64,000 bases of DNA from G963665495 sp963677785 (lineage in GTDB: Bacteria; Desulfobacterota; Desulfovibrionia; Desulfovibrionales; Desulfovibrionaceae), in contig CAXXDH010000003.1 of NCBI GenBank assembly GCA_963677785.2, positions 62,001 through 126,000 of the forward strand, read 5' to 3'. Made by a program: the position numbers and the translations under genes. How positions within the stretch are numbered: position 1 is the first letter of the stretch; each line of letters begins with the position of its first letter. A model generated the notes under the pieces. The model did no database searches, was not told the origin of the DNA, and worked only from the letters and a program-made list of their open reading frames with translations. Below, one piece after another: positions 1 to 6,644 of this stretch.

Positions 1-1815
1 GTAGGTCAGTAAAAAGCGCAGCGGACCGCGCCCCACAAAACCGGCCACGTCCGTCACATGGGCAAGCCCGCGGACATAGGCGTCTATCTGCTCGACTTCA
101 TGGGCCGTACGCGCGATTCGCGTCCCTTCCGGCATCCAGACGTCCAGGGTTATCTGCGGACGGTTCATGTCCGGCATGAAATCCTGCTTGACGAATCCGA
201 ACCCCCAAAAAGAGGTGAACAACAGCAACAGCAGGGTGGCAATGGAGAGAAAGCGATGGCCGACGCACAATTTGACAAACCAGCCGTAACCCCGCATAAG
301 CCGGCCCGGCCGCGGCGGTTCTCCGCCGCTTTTGCGCCTGCCCGGCATGGCCACGCACAAATACGGCGTGATGGTGATGGCAAAGAGCCAGCTTAGCCCC
401 AGCGAAAGCCAGATGACCTGAAACAAACTCTTGAGCCACTCGCCGGTCATGTCCTTGGAAAGGGTGATGGCGGCAAAGGCCAATATGGCGATGCCCGTTG
501 CGCCCAGCAGCGGCCACTGGGTTTCGCGAACCGTTTCTTCCGCGGCCTGGGCCGGGTCCATGCCGTACGCGGATTTTACCGATATGCCTTCGGCCACCAC
601 AATGGCGTTGTCCACCAGCATGCCCAGGGCGATGATCAACGCGCCCAGGGAAATACGCTGCAGGCTGATGTCCATGGCGTACATACAGACAAAAGTGGCC
701 AGTATGGTCAGCAACAGCACCAGGCCGATGACCAGCCCCTCCCGCAACCCCATGAACAGCACCAGCAGCAACAGGACGATCACCACTGCGGAAAGCAGAT
801 TGTACTCAAAGCCGCGTACCGCTTCTTTCACGGTTTCGGACTGGTGGGCGATGGCATGAAGTTCAATGCCGAAGGGCAGACGTTTTTCCAGCTCAGCCAG
901 ACGCTTTTTGATGGAGGCGCCCATGGCCACCACATCGCCGCCGGCAACGGTCGAAATGCCGAGGCCAACGGCGGGCCGACCGTTCCAGCGCATGACGGCG
1001 TCCGGCGGATCCAGGGGCGCCCGCCGGATGGTGGCCACGTCCTTGAGCCGGATCATTCGCCTGTTTTCCCCGCCGGGAATCAACTGTTCGGCCAGTCCGT
1101 CCACATCGGCAAAATCTCCGCTGATCCGAAACCGGACGTCACCCGGCCCCACCGCCACCTTGCCCGCTTCGGCCACGCTGTTCTGGCCCTCGATGGTAGC
1201 GAAAATCTCGGATGGCGCTATGCCCAGGCGTACGAGTCTGGCCCGGTCTATCTCCACATAGACGACCTCCGTGGGCAAACCCCAGAAATCAACGCGTCCC
1301 ACATCCGTGCACAGCAGCAGCTCGCGCCGCAGGTCCGTGGCCACTTCCTTGAGATCGTGTTGCGTATAGCCGTCTCCGGTCAAAGCGAACAATACGCCGT
1401 AGACATCGCCGAAATCATCGTTGACCACGGGAGTTGCGCTGCCCGGGGGCAGAGAGCCGGCGGCTTCGCTGACCTTGCGCCGCAGTTCGTCCCAGACCTG
1501 GGGCAAGTCGTGCTTGTCGAAGTGGTCCTGGATTTCCACAAACAAAATGGACAACCCCGCACGGGAGATGGAGCGCACCTCCTTGAGCTGCTTGAGCTGC
1601 TGGACCGCTGTTTCCAAAACTTCGGTCACCTCCAGTTCGACCTGTTCGGCCGTGGCGCCGGGATACTGCGTACTGACCACGGCTTCCTTGATGGTGAACT
1701 CCGGATCCTCCAGCCGCCCCAATTGTCCGTAGGCAAACATCCCGGCAGCAATGATGGTCAGAACCAGCACAAACATAACGGCCCTGTTTTTCAAGGCATA
1801 ACCGGCGGCTGTCAT
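1..1815 (-). CDS. RND efflux pump inner-membrane subunit (partial, C-terminus off window)
   Basis: This is the proton-driven inner-membrane pump of a tripartite RND exporter. The first 605 codons are present and the frame is still open at the window edge; family members are about 1000-1050 residues. A first transmembrane helix near residues 12-32 is followed by the periplasmic porter domain and then a block of hydrophobic helices from about residue 335. The TM4 proton-relay motif reads LVDNAIVV, so the second of the two aspartates usual in AcrB is Asn403 (Asp402 is kept). The start codon overlaps the stop of the adaptor gene by four bases (ATGA), showing translational coupling. No outer-membrane factor is visible in the window. 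The substrate cannot be told from sequence. Confidence 0.93.
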   Translation of the reverse strand, partial: MTAAGYALKNRAVMFVLVLTIIAAGMFAYGQLGRLEDPEFTIKEAVVSTQYPGATAEQVELEVTEVLETAVQQLKQLKEVRSISRAGLSILFVEIQDHFDKHDLPQVWDELRRKVSEAAGSLPPGSATPVVNDDFGDVYGVLFALTGDGYTQHDLKEVATDLRRELLLCTDVGRVDFWGLPTEVVYVEIDRARLVRLGIAPSEIFATIEGQNSVAEAGKVAVGPGDVRFRISGDFADVDGLAEQLIPGGENRRMIRLKDVATIRRAPLDPPDAVMRWNGRPAVGLGISTVAGGDVVAMGASIKKRLAELEKRLPFGIELHAIAHQSETVKEAVRGFEYNLLSAVVIVLLLLVLFMGLREGLVIGLVLLLTILATFVCMYAMDISLQRISLGALIIALGMLVDNAIVVAEGISVKSAYGMDPAQAAEETVRETQWPLLGATGIAILAFAAITLSKDMTGEWLKSLFQVIWLSLGLSWLFAITITPYLCVAMPGRRKSGGEPPRPGRLMRGYGWFVKLCVGHRFLSIATLLLLLFTSFWGFGFVKQDFMPDMNRPQITLDVWMPEGTRIARTAHEVEQIDAYVRGLAHVTDVAGFVGRGPLRFLLTY

Positions 1816-2954
1816 CCGTCCAACCCCTCCTTGCCGTTGCGCATGGGGCGTACGGGCTGCCCTTCGTACAGCGTCCGCAATCCGGCCACAGCCACTTGCT
1901 CACCCGGTACCGGACCATTGCAGACCAAGGCGTCGTTTTCCGTCAGGGCCGCGATCCGAACCTGCTTTTTACGAGGAGCGCCACCTTCCGGAGCGATTAT
2001 CCAGACAAACGATTTACCCCCGGTGCCGGACCAAAGCGACGCCGCCGGCACCCTGACGGCGCTGCAGCCGGAATCCGCACGCAGAGGCTGGCGCAACTGC
2101 GCGCGTACCGTGGCGGTCATGCCCGGGAACACCTGCAGATCCGACGGCGGCGGCAGCGCCACCACCACGTCATAGGTCCGTGTGGCGTTGTCGGATTCCA
2201 AGCCGTATTCCCGTACTTTGGCGTTGAACCAACGGCCCGCATGCGGATCCGCATCGAACCGGACCTCAAGCAGCTCCAGCCCCGCAGCCCCGGCCCGGGC
2301 AATGACTCGTTCGGGCACCTGGATGACTACCTCGATACGCGAGATGTCCTGAAGCGAAATAATTTCCTGCTCTGCTTTGACGTGCTCGAAGCGCTCCACA
2401 TGCCGCTTGACCACCACGCCGTTGAACGGCGCGTACAATACGGCGTCCTCCAGGGCCTTTTCCTTGATGTCCAACTCGGCCTTGGCCACGTCAGCATCGG
2501 TCTTGACCTCTTCGTAATCGGCCAGAGTGACGACGTTCTGTGTTTTCAACCTGCTGAAACGATCGAGTTCGTGCGCCGCCTGAACGCTCTTGGCTTTTGC
2601 GGCGTCGCGCTGGTTGCGAAAATCCCGCTGGTCCAGCTTGGCCAGCACCTCGCCCTTGCGGACGCTGCGCCCTTCCTGGGCGTTGAGGTCCTGCAGGCGC
2701 CCTTCCACGGAAAATTTCAGCTCCACCCTGCGGTTGGCGCGAACGTTACCGGGAAACTGCCTGAATTCCTTTTCTTTGACCTCTTTGACCACAGCCGTGG
2801 GAATCGGACGTACTACCGTTGGCGCCGCTTCAACCGACAACTGGTCTGCGGCACGAGGCCCGGATACGGGAAAAATAATCAGAGCCGCATAGATCAGTAT
2901 CGTGGAGAAACAAATCAACCCTGCGCAAATCGCGATTGGAAACTTTTTTTTCAT
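1812..2954 (-). CDS. RND efflux periplasmic adaptor subunit (membrane fusion protein)
   Basis: This 380-residue protein bridges the RND pump to an outer-membrane channel. A membrane anchor lies at residues 6-29, a biotinyl-lipoyl half-motif at about 82-110 (VEGRLQDLNAQEGRSVRKGE), then a short alpha-helical hairpin, the second lipoyl half (LYAPFNGVVVKRHVE) and beta-barrel regions. The start at 2954 was chosen because AGGAG lies seven bases upstream; an in-frame ATG at 2981 would place that Shine-Dalgarno inside the gene. It is the first gene of the pump operon and overlaps the pump by four bases. No regulator is adjacent, but the upstream neighbour on the other strand is the RRM array. Confidence 0.93.
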   Translation of the reverse strand: MKKKFPIAICAGLICFSTILIYAALIIFPVSGPRAADQLSVEAAPTVVRPIPTAVVKEVKEKEFRQFPGNVRANRRVELKFSVEGRLQDLNAQEGRSVRKGEVLAKLDQRDFRNQRDAAKAKSVQAAHELDRFSRLKTQNVVTLADYEEVKTDADVAKAELDIKEKALEDAVLYAPFNGVVVKRHVERFEHVKAEQEIISLQDISRIEVVIQVPERVIARAGAAGLELLEVRFDADPHAGRWFNAKVREYGLESDNATRTYDVVVALPPPSDLQVFPGMTATVRAQLRQPLRADSGCSAVRVPAASLWSGTGGKSFVWIIAPEGGAPRKKQVRIAALTENDALVCNGPVPGEQVAVAGLRTLYEGQPVRPMRNGKEGLDG

Positions 2955-3198
2955 GGCATTTCTCCTGTTCGAGCAAGCCAAAATAGATTAGAATCTTAAC
3001 CATAGCTTCAAAAAAAATAGATCTCGAACAAGCCGATTGCTTGTTCGCTGACACCTGACCCAAAAAATCCGTACAATCAGCTAGAATTTTAGCGACCACC
3101 TCGCTGAGACCAATTTCAATACCAATAGAACAGTAAAGAAGCTAAACCAAAGTGTCAAGCCTTAAACTTCGCCAAGATAACATTATACACTTTCGCAC

Positions 3199-3227
3199 TT
3201 GACAAAAAGTTGGAGCATGCGTATTAG
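3199..3227 (+). promoter_or_regulatory. Sigma-70-type promoter of RRM gene copy 1
   Basis: A perfect -35 TTGACA at 3199-3204 is followed after 17 bases by TATTAG at 3222-3227. Transcription would start near 3234, giving an untranslated leader of about 160 bases before the ATG at 3397. A long leader of this sort is typical of post-transcriptionally controlled RNA-binding-protein genes. The site was found by eye only. Confidence 0.6.
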
Positions 3228-3315
3228 CTTTGGAGTATGGAAAATGGATTTGCTTTTTTGATCCATCATTTTTGGAATAAAGGGGTTGAGGGGAATCCTT
3301 AACTCTTTTTTTATT

Positions 3316-3361
3316 GCCGGGCGCATGAATAGGTACAAATGGTTGTGCCATTTGGTCCGGC
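3316..3361 (+). promoter_or_regulatory. Folded leader element of RRM copy 1
   Basis: The leader contains GCCGG (3316-3320) pairing with CCGGC (3357-3361), enclosing a perfect seven-base hairpin CAAATGG-TTGTG-CCATTTG. The same outer GCCGG/CCGGC clamp occurs in the leaders of all five RRM genes, about 35 bases before each ATG, although the enclosed sequence differs in this copy. Conservation of the clamp suggests an RNA element, possibly for autoregulation by the encoded proteins; that role is inference. Confidence 0.5.
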
Positions 3362-3396
3362 TCTTTCCAATCTCACAGTTTAGGAGTACTTTTTAC

Positions 3397-3663
3397 ATGG
3401 CTACAAGCATTTACGTCGGCAATTTGCCCTGGAGCGCTACTGAAGAAGAGTTGAGCGATCTGTTCGCAGCTCATGGCCCGGTCCTTTCCGCCAAAATTAT
3501 TACTGATCGCGAGACCGGTCGTTCCAGAGGTTTTGCCTTCGTGGAAATGGAGAGAGAGCACGCCCAAGAAGCTATCAGCAGCATTGATGGCACGTCGTTT
3601 GGCGGCCGCAACCTCAGAGTAAACGAGGCCCAGCCCAAGCCCCAACGTCAGAATCGCTGGTAA
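3397..3663 (+). CDS. RRM RNA-binding protein, tandem copy 1
   Basis: An 88-residue single-domain RNA-binding protein of the bacterial RRM (Rbp) type. RNP2 is at residues 5-10 (IYVGNL) and RNP1 at 44-51 (RGFAFVEM), with both aromatic RNA-contacting positions present. After the RRM there is only a short tail (QPKPQRQNRW), not the glycine-rich tail of cyanobacterial Rbp proteins. TAGGAG lies nine bases before the ATG. It heads an array of five similar genes and differs from copies 2-4 mainly at residues 14, 21-30 and 56-68. Its own promoter and terminator flank it. Family members bind U-rich or folded RNA and are often cold-induced; the RNA targets here are unknown. Confidence 0.95.
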   Translation: MATSIYVGNLPWSATEEELSDLFAAHGPVLSAKIITDRETGRSRGFAFVEMEREHAQEAISSIDGTSFGGRNLRVNEAQPKPQRQNRW

Positions 3664-3689
3664 GCATCTCTCCGCGTATATCTGACCCA

Positions 3690-3725
3690 ACGCCCGTTCC
3701 GCCCTGGGCGGAACGGGCTTTTCCA
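3690..3725 (+). terminator. Terminator of RRM copy 1
   Basis: An inverted repeat CCCGTTCCGCC / GGCGGAACGGG with a short loop (CTG) is followed by a T-rich run. It lies 28 bases past the stop codon. The same hairpin, with small changes, follows copies 2 and 5. Confidence 0.85.
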
Positions 3726-3980
3726 GGACAAAAGTCGCATTGAAGCTTATTGGGACAGGATTTACCCCGAAAGCGTGCTGAAATTTCCCAGGTTACCACC
3801 CCGCTACAAGCAACGAGTATCGATATAAACATTCCATTTACCCTTTCGCAGCCAACAAGCTTTTTGCTGCTGCGAACACAAGGACCTGCTCTAACTCATC
3901 GGCTGACCATCCCCGACCCTGCTGCAAAAGCAGCACATCTCGGCCCATCCCAGAACGATAACACTCTTACAACAATTTTT

Positions 3981-4013
3981 TTGACATAACGAAGTAAAGA
4001 TACACTTTACTTT
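3981..4013 (+). promoter_or_regulatory. Candidate promoter of RRM copy 2
   Basis: TTGACA at 3981-3986 lies inside an AT-rich stretch followed by a weak -10 region (ACTTTA or TTTACT, spacing 17-19). The same arrangement recurs at 4576 before copy 3. Only the -35 hexamer is strong. Confidence 0.4.
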
Positions 4014-4024
4014 TTTATTATTTT

Positions 4025-4071
4025 GCCGGACTCAAGATCAGTTGCAAACGGTTGCATCATTCGGTTCCGGC
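4025..4071 (+). promoter_or_regulatory. Folded leader element of RRM copy 2
   Basis: GCCGG (4025-4029) can pair with CCGGC (4067-4071), enclosing a small GCAA-ACGG-TTGC hairpin. The roughly 80 bases from here to the ATG are shared with copies 3, 4 and 5, although sequences farther upstream differ between copy groups. Confidence 0.5.
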
Positions 4072-4105
4072 GCTATTCAATCTCACAATTAGGAGTGCCT
4101 TTTAC

Positions 4106-4372
4106 ATGGCTACAAGCATTTACGTTGGCAATCTGCCCTGGAGCATCACTGAAGAAGAACTGAGCGAAATGTTCGCATCGCACGGCCCGGTTATTTCCGC
4201 CAAAATTATTACTGATCGCGACACAGGCCGTTCCAGAGGTTTTGCCTTCGTGGAAATGGAGAGAGAGAACGCCCAAAAAGCCATCACCAGTCTTGATGGC
4301 ACAGCATTCGGCGGCCGCAACCTCAAGGTAAACGAGGCTCAACCCAAGCCCCAACGTCAGAATCGCTGGTAA
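4106..4372 (+). CDS. RRM RNA-binding protein, tandem copy 2
   Basis: An 88-residue single RRM protein with RNP2 IYVGNL (5-10) and RNP1 RGFAFVEM (44-51). The predicted protein is identical to copy 3. Compared with copy 1 it has Ile14, EMFASHGPVI instead of DLFAAHGPVL, and Lys74 instead of Arg. AGGAG lies ten bases before the ATG. The sequence identity with copy 3 implies a recent duplication. Like its siblings it should bind RNA in the cytoplasm; no target is known. Confidence 0.95.
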   Translation: MATSIYVGNLPWSITEEELSEMFASHGPVISAKIITDRDTGRSRGFAFVEMERENAQKAITSLDGTAFGGRNLKVNEAQPKPQRQNRW

Positions 4373-4397
4373 GCATCTCTCCGCGTATATCTGACCC

Positions 4398-4435
4398 AAC
4401 GCCTGTTCCGCCCTGGGCGGAACGGGCGTTTCCAG
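4398..4435 (+). terminator. Terminator-like hairpin after RRM copy 2
   Basis: TGTTCCGCC / GGCGGAACG forms the same hairpin as after copy 1, but the downstream T-run is interrupted (GGGCGTTTCC), so termination may be weaker here and read-through into copy 3 is possible. Confidence 0.55.
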
Positions 4436-4450
4436 GACAAAAGTCGCTAT

Positions 4451-4975
4451 CAAGCTTTTTGCTGCTGCGAACACAAGGACCTGCTCTAACTCATCGGCTG
4501 ACCATCCCCGACCCTGCTGCAAAAGCAGCACATCTCGGCCCATCCCAGAACGATAACACTCTTACAACAATTTTTTTGACATAACGAATAAAGATACACT
4601 TTACTTTTTTTGTTATTTTGCCGGACTCAAGATCAGTTGCAAACGGTTGCATCATTCGGTTCCGGCGCTATTCAATCTCACAATTAGGAGTGCCTTTTAC
4701 ATGGCTACAAGCATTTACGTTGGCAATCTGCCCTGGAGCATCACTGAAGAAGAACTGAGCGAAATGTTCGCATCGCACGGCCCGGTTATTTCCGCCAAAA
4801 TTATTACTGATCGCGACACAGGCCGTTCCAGAGGTTTTGCCTTCGTGGAAATGGAGAGAGAGAATGCCCAAAAAGCCATCACCAGTCTTGATGGCACAGC
4901 ATTCGGCGGCCGCAACCTCAAGGTAAACGAGGCCCAACCCAAGCCCCAACGTCAGAATCGCTGGTAAGCATCTCT
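4451..4975 (+). repeat. Tandem duplication unit, second copy (contains RRM copy 3)
   Basis: Second occurrence of the 525-base unit that starts at 3856. It carries its own TTGACA (4576-4581), the leader clamp GCCGG (4620-4624) / CCGGC (4662-4666) and the RRM gene. Past the stop codon it diverges from the first unit and instead matches the region after copy 4. Confidence 0.9.
4701..4967 (+). CDS. RRM RNA-binding protein, tandem copy 3
   Basis: An 88-residue single RRM protein identical at the protein level to copy 2, with only a few silent base changes. RNP2 and RNP1 are intact. AGGAG is placed ten bases upstream of the ATG as in copy 2. Its 3' flank is a different terminator type from copies 1 and 2, so the upstream and downstream flanks of this gene come from two different lineages of the array. 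Confidence 0.95.
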   Translation: MATSIYVGNLPWSITEEELSEMFASHGPVISAKIITDRDTGRSRGFAFVEMERENAQKAITSLDGTAFGGRNLKVNEAQPKPQRQNRW

Positions 4976-4992
4976 CCGCAGATATCTGACCA

Positions 4993-5034
4993 CAAGGCCC
5001 GTTTTTTACCCGTACGGAAACGGGCCTTTTTTAA
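4993..5034 (+). terminator. Terminator of RRM copy 3
   Basis: GGCCCGTTTTTTACCCGTACGGAAACGGGCC-type hairpin (arms AGGCCCGTTT and AAACGGGCCT) with a run of six T follows the stop by about 25 bases. The same terminator occurs after copy 4. Confidence 0.85.
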
Positions 5035-5148
5035 GTCGAATCAGCTCTCGGGCGAAGACAAGCCCTGAGAGCAATATTTTTTTATGAAAATCCCTTCTCT
5101 TTTCGCAGAAATGAGGTAAGGATAATTCATGTCTCATGACGTTGCCGG
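5034..5148 (+). repeat. Second-type upstream repeat before RRM copy 4
   Basis: About 115 bases here recur before copy 5 (5557-5671) with a few changes. They include a possible hairpin built on CTCTC and GAGAG near 5045-5072 and a shared stretch around GGTAAGGATAATTCATG. Copies 2 and 3 have a different upstream region, so two promoter types feed the same leader-plus-gene cassette. Confidence 0.8.
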
Positions 5149-5190
5149 ACTCAAGATCAGTTGCATACGGTTGCATCATTCGGTTCCGGC
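5144..5190 (+). promoter_or_regulatory. Folded leader element of RRM copy 4
   Basis: GCCGG (5144-5148) and CCGGC (5186-5190) form the conserved clamp; the enclosed sequence differs from copies 2 and 3 by one base (CATACGG instead of CAAACGG). Confidence 0.5.
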
Positions 5191-5224
5191 GCTATTCAAT
5201 CTCACAATTAGGAGTGCCTTTTAT

Positions 5225-5491
5225 ATGGCTACAAGCATTTACGTCGGCAATCTGCCCTGGAGCATCACTGAAGAAGAACTGAGCGAAATGTTCGCATCGC
5301 ACGGCCCGGTTATTTCCGCCAAAATTATTACTGATCGCGACACAGGCCGTTCCAGAGGTTTTGCCTTCGTGGAAATGGAGAGAGAGCACGCCCAAAAAGC
5401 CATCACCAGTCTTGATGGTACAGAATTCGGCGGCCGCAACCTTAAGGTAAACGAGGCCCAACCGAAGCCCCAACGTCAGAATCGCTGGTAA
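5225..5491 (+). CDS. RRM RNA-binding protein, tandem copy 4
   Basis: An 88-residue single RRM protein. It differs from copies 2 and 3 by His instead of Asn at residue 55 and Glu instead of Ala at residue 67. RNP motifs are intact. The ATG at 5225 has AGGAG upstream and aligns with the other copies; an in-frame ATG at 5129 would add the leader sequence to the protein and is rejected because the leader is shared with copies where it is not open. Confidence 0.95.
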   Translation: MATSIYVGNLPWSITEEELSEMFASHGPVISAKIITDRDTGRSRGFAFVEMEREHAQKAITSLDGTEFGGRNLKVNEAQPKPQRQNRW

Positions 5492-5516
5492 GTATCTCTC
5501 CGCAGATATCTGACCA

Positions 5517-5556
5517 CAAGGCCCGTTTTTACCCGTACGGAAACGGGCCTTTTTTA
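5517..5556 (+). terminator. Terminator of RRM copy 4
   Basis: Hairpin arms AGGCCCGTTT and AAACGGGCCT followed by TTTTT, nearly identical to the terminator after copy 3. Confidence 0.85.
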
Positions 5557-5671
5557 AGTCGAATCAGCTCTCGAGCGAAGACAAGCCCTGAGCGCAATAT
5601 TTTTTTCTGAAAATCCCTTCTCTTTTCGCAGAAATGAGGTAAGGATAATTCATGTCTCATGACGTTGCCGG
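5557..5671 (+). repeat. Second-type upstream repeat before RRM copy 5
   Basis: Second occurrence of the 115-base region described at 5034-5148. It ends in the leader clamp GCCGG (5667-5671), which pairs with CCGGC at 5709-5713. Confidence 0.8.
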
Positions 5672-5747
5672 ACGCAAGAATTGTTACAAACGGTTGCATC
5701 ATTCGGTTCCGGCGATTTTCAATCTCACAAGTAGGAGTCCCTTTTAC

Positions 5748-6014
5748 ATGGCTACAAGCATTTACGTCGGCAATTTGCCCTGGAGCACCACAGATGAAGA
5801 GCTGAGCGATCTGTTCGCCGCTCACGGTCCGGTTCTTTCCGTCAAAATCATCACTGATCGTGAAACCGGCCGTTCCAGAGGTTTTGCCTTCGTGGAAATG
5901 GAGAGTGAGTTCGCCCAGAAAGCCATCAGCAGTCTTGATGGCACCGCGTTTGGCGGCCGCAACCTCAAAGTCAACGAGGCCCAGCCCAAGCCCCAACGTC
6001 AGAATCGCTGGTAA
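5748..6014 (+). CDS. RRM RNA-binding protein, tandem copy 5
   Basis: An 88-residue single RRM protein. Its coding sequence is a mosaic: DLFAAHGPVL matches copy 1, while SSLDGTAFGG and NLKVNE resemble copies 2-4. It has its own changes TTDEEL and MESEFAQ. RNP2 and RNP1 are intact. TAGGAG precedes the ATG by ten bases. It ends the array and is followed by a strong terminator of the copy-1 type. Confidence 0.95.
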   Translation: MATSIYVGNLPWSTTDEELSDLFAAHGPVLSVKIITDRETGRSRGFAFVEMESEFAQKAISSLDGTAFGGRNLKVNEAQPKPQRQNRW

Positions 6015-6039
6015 GCAACTCTCCGCGTATCTCTGACCC

Positions 6040-6078
6040 AACGGCCCGTTCCGCCCTGCGCGGAACGGGCTTTTTTCT
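6040..6078 (+). terminator. Terminator of RRM copy 5 / end of array
   Basis: Hairpin arms CCCGTTCCGC and GCGGAACGGG with a T-rich tail (TTTTTTCTTT) close the array. Confidence 0.85.
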
Positions 6079-6299
6079 TTGCTGCAGCAGTTCGAATCGC
6101 GCACTGGCGTTCCCCTTTCAAGACCACTGAATTTCCCCCGCAAACGTTACCACTTTGAATTGAAACAGCCACAATCCCGCAACAGAATTGTGTGATCAAA
6201 TATTAGTGCATCTTAAGCATGAAAAGCTCTAGATGCTCTAAGGTGTTCATCTGTCAGATACCATTCCGACGAAAAACAACTATTGACGAGGAACTTCGA

Positions 6300-6605
6300 A
6301 TGAAATGCTTGCTGTCATGCTGCATGTTTTTGTGCTTTATACTCTGCGGCACATGCGCTTGGGCGGACGGGGACACGAGCACAGAGGCGTGCTCAATTGC
6401 TTGGAAAAACTACGAACAATGCACAAAAAACAAGTCAAAAGAGGCATGCGGCAACACATACGGCAACAGGATCCGCATGTATTGCCCCTGTGCGGCTGGC
6501 TTTCTGCTCACCTCTGATCTTGAGCAGTGCAAACCAACGATGAATCCCGGAATCAAATCACACTGTGTGAGCGTGTTTTTTTGCCAGGATGGCGGCGGGA
6601 TCTAA
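6300..6605 (+). CDS. Small secreted cysteine-rich protein, unknown function
   Basis: A 101-residue protein with an N-terminal hydrophobic signal peptide (about residues 1-22, ending near CAWA) and a mature part that carries eight cysteines, consistent with disulfide bonds in the periplasm or outside the cell. GAGGAA precedes the ATG at 6300 by about eight bases; an upstream in-frame start at 6219 would bury the signal sequence. I do not recognise a family. It lies between the RRM array and the convergent cytosine deaminase gene and has no terminator of its own that I can see. Confidence 0.7.
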   Translation: MKCLLSCCMFLCFILCGTCAWADGDTSTEACSIAWKNYEQCTKNKSKEACGNTYGNRIRMYCPCAAGFLLTSDLEQCKPTMNPGIKSHCVSVFFCQDGGGI

Positions 6606-6644
6606 CGCTTCGAATAGATTATCTCCCGTCAAGCCGGATAAAGC

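Larger units (their letters stand above)
2955..3396. other. Intergenic region between divergent efflux operon and RRM array
   Basis: About 440 bases without a convincing gene. It is AT-rich and must contain the divergent efflux-operon promoter as well as the promoter and long leader of the first RRM gene. A good sigma-70 site is visible for the rightward gene at 3199-3227; I see no equally clear promoter for the leftward efflux operon. Confidence 0.7.
3856..4380 (+). repeat. Tandem duplication unit, first copy (contains RRM copy 2)
   Basis: A stretch of about 525 bases from 3856 recurs almost unchanged from 4451 (offset 595). It includes the upstream region, leader and whole RRM gene. Differences are a compensating one-base deletion and insertion near 3990-4010 and a few point changes; the match ends just past the stop codons. 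An additional 18-base match, TTCCAGGACAAAAGTCGC, precedes both units (near 3721 and 4431), consistent with unequal recombination inside the array. Confidence 0.9.

Noticed and set aside
3855..5700. Direct repeats in the RRM array as a possible CRISPR array
   Set aside because: Repeat units are hundreds of bases long and contain whole genes; no short repeat-spacer pattern.
6085..6100. GTTCGAATC, resembling a tRNA T-loop
   Set aside because: No matching acceptor stem, anticodon arm or 76-base cloverleaf could be fitted around it.
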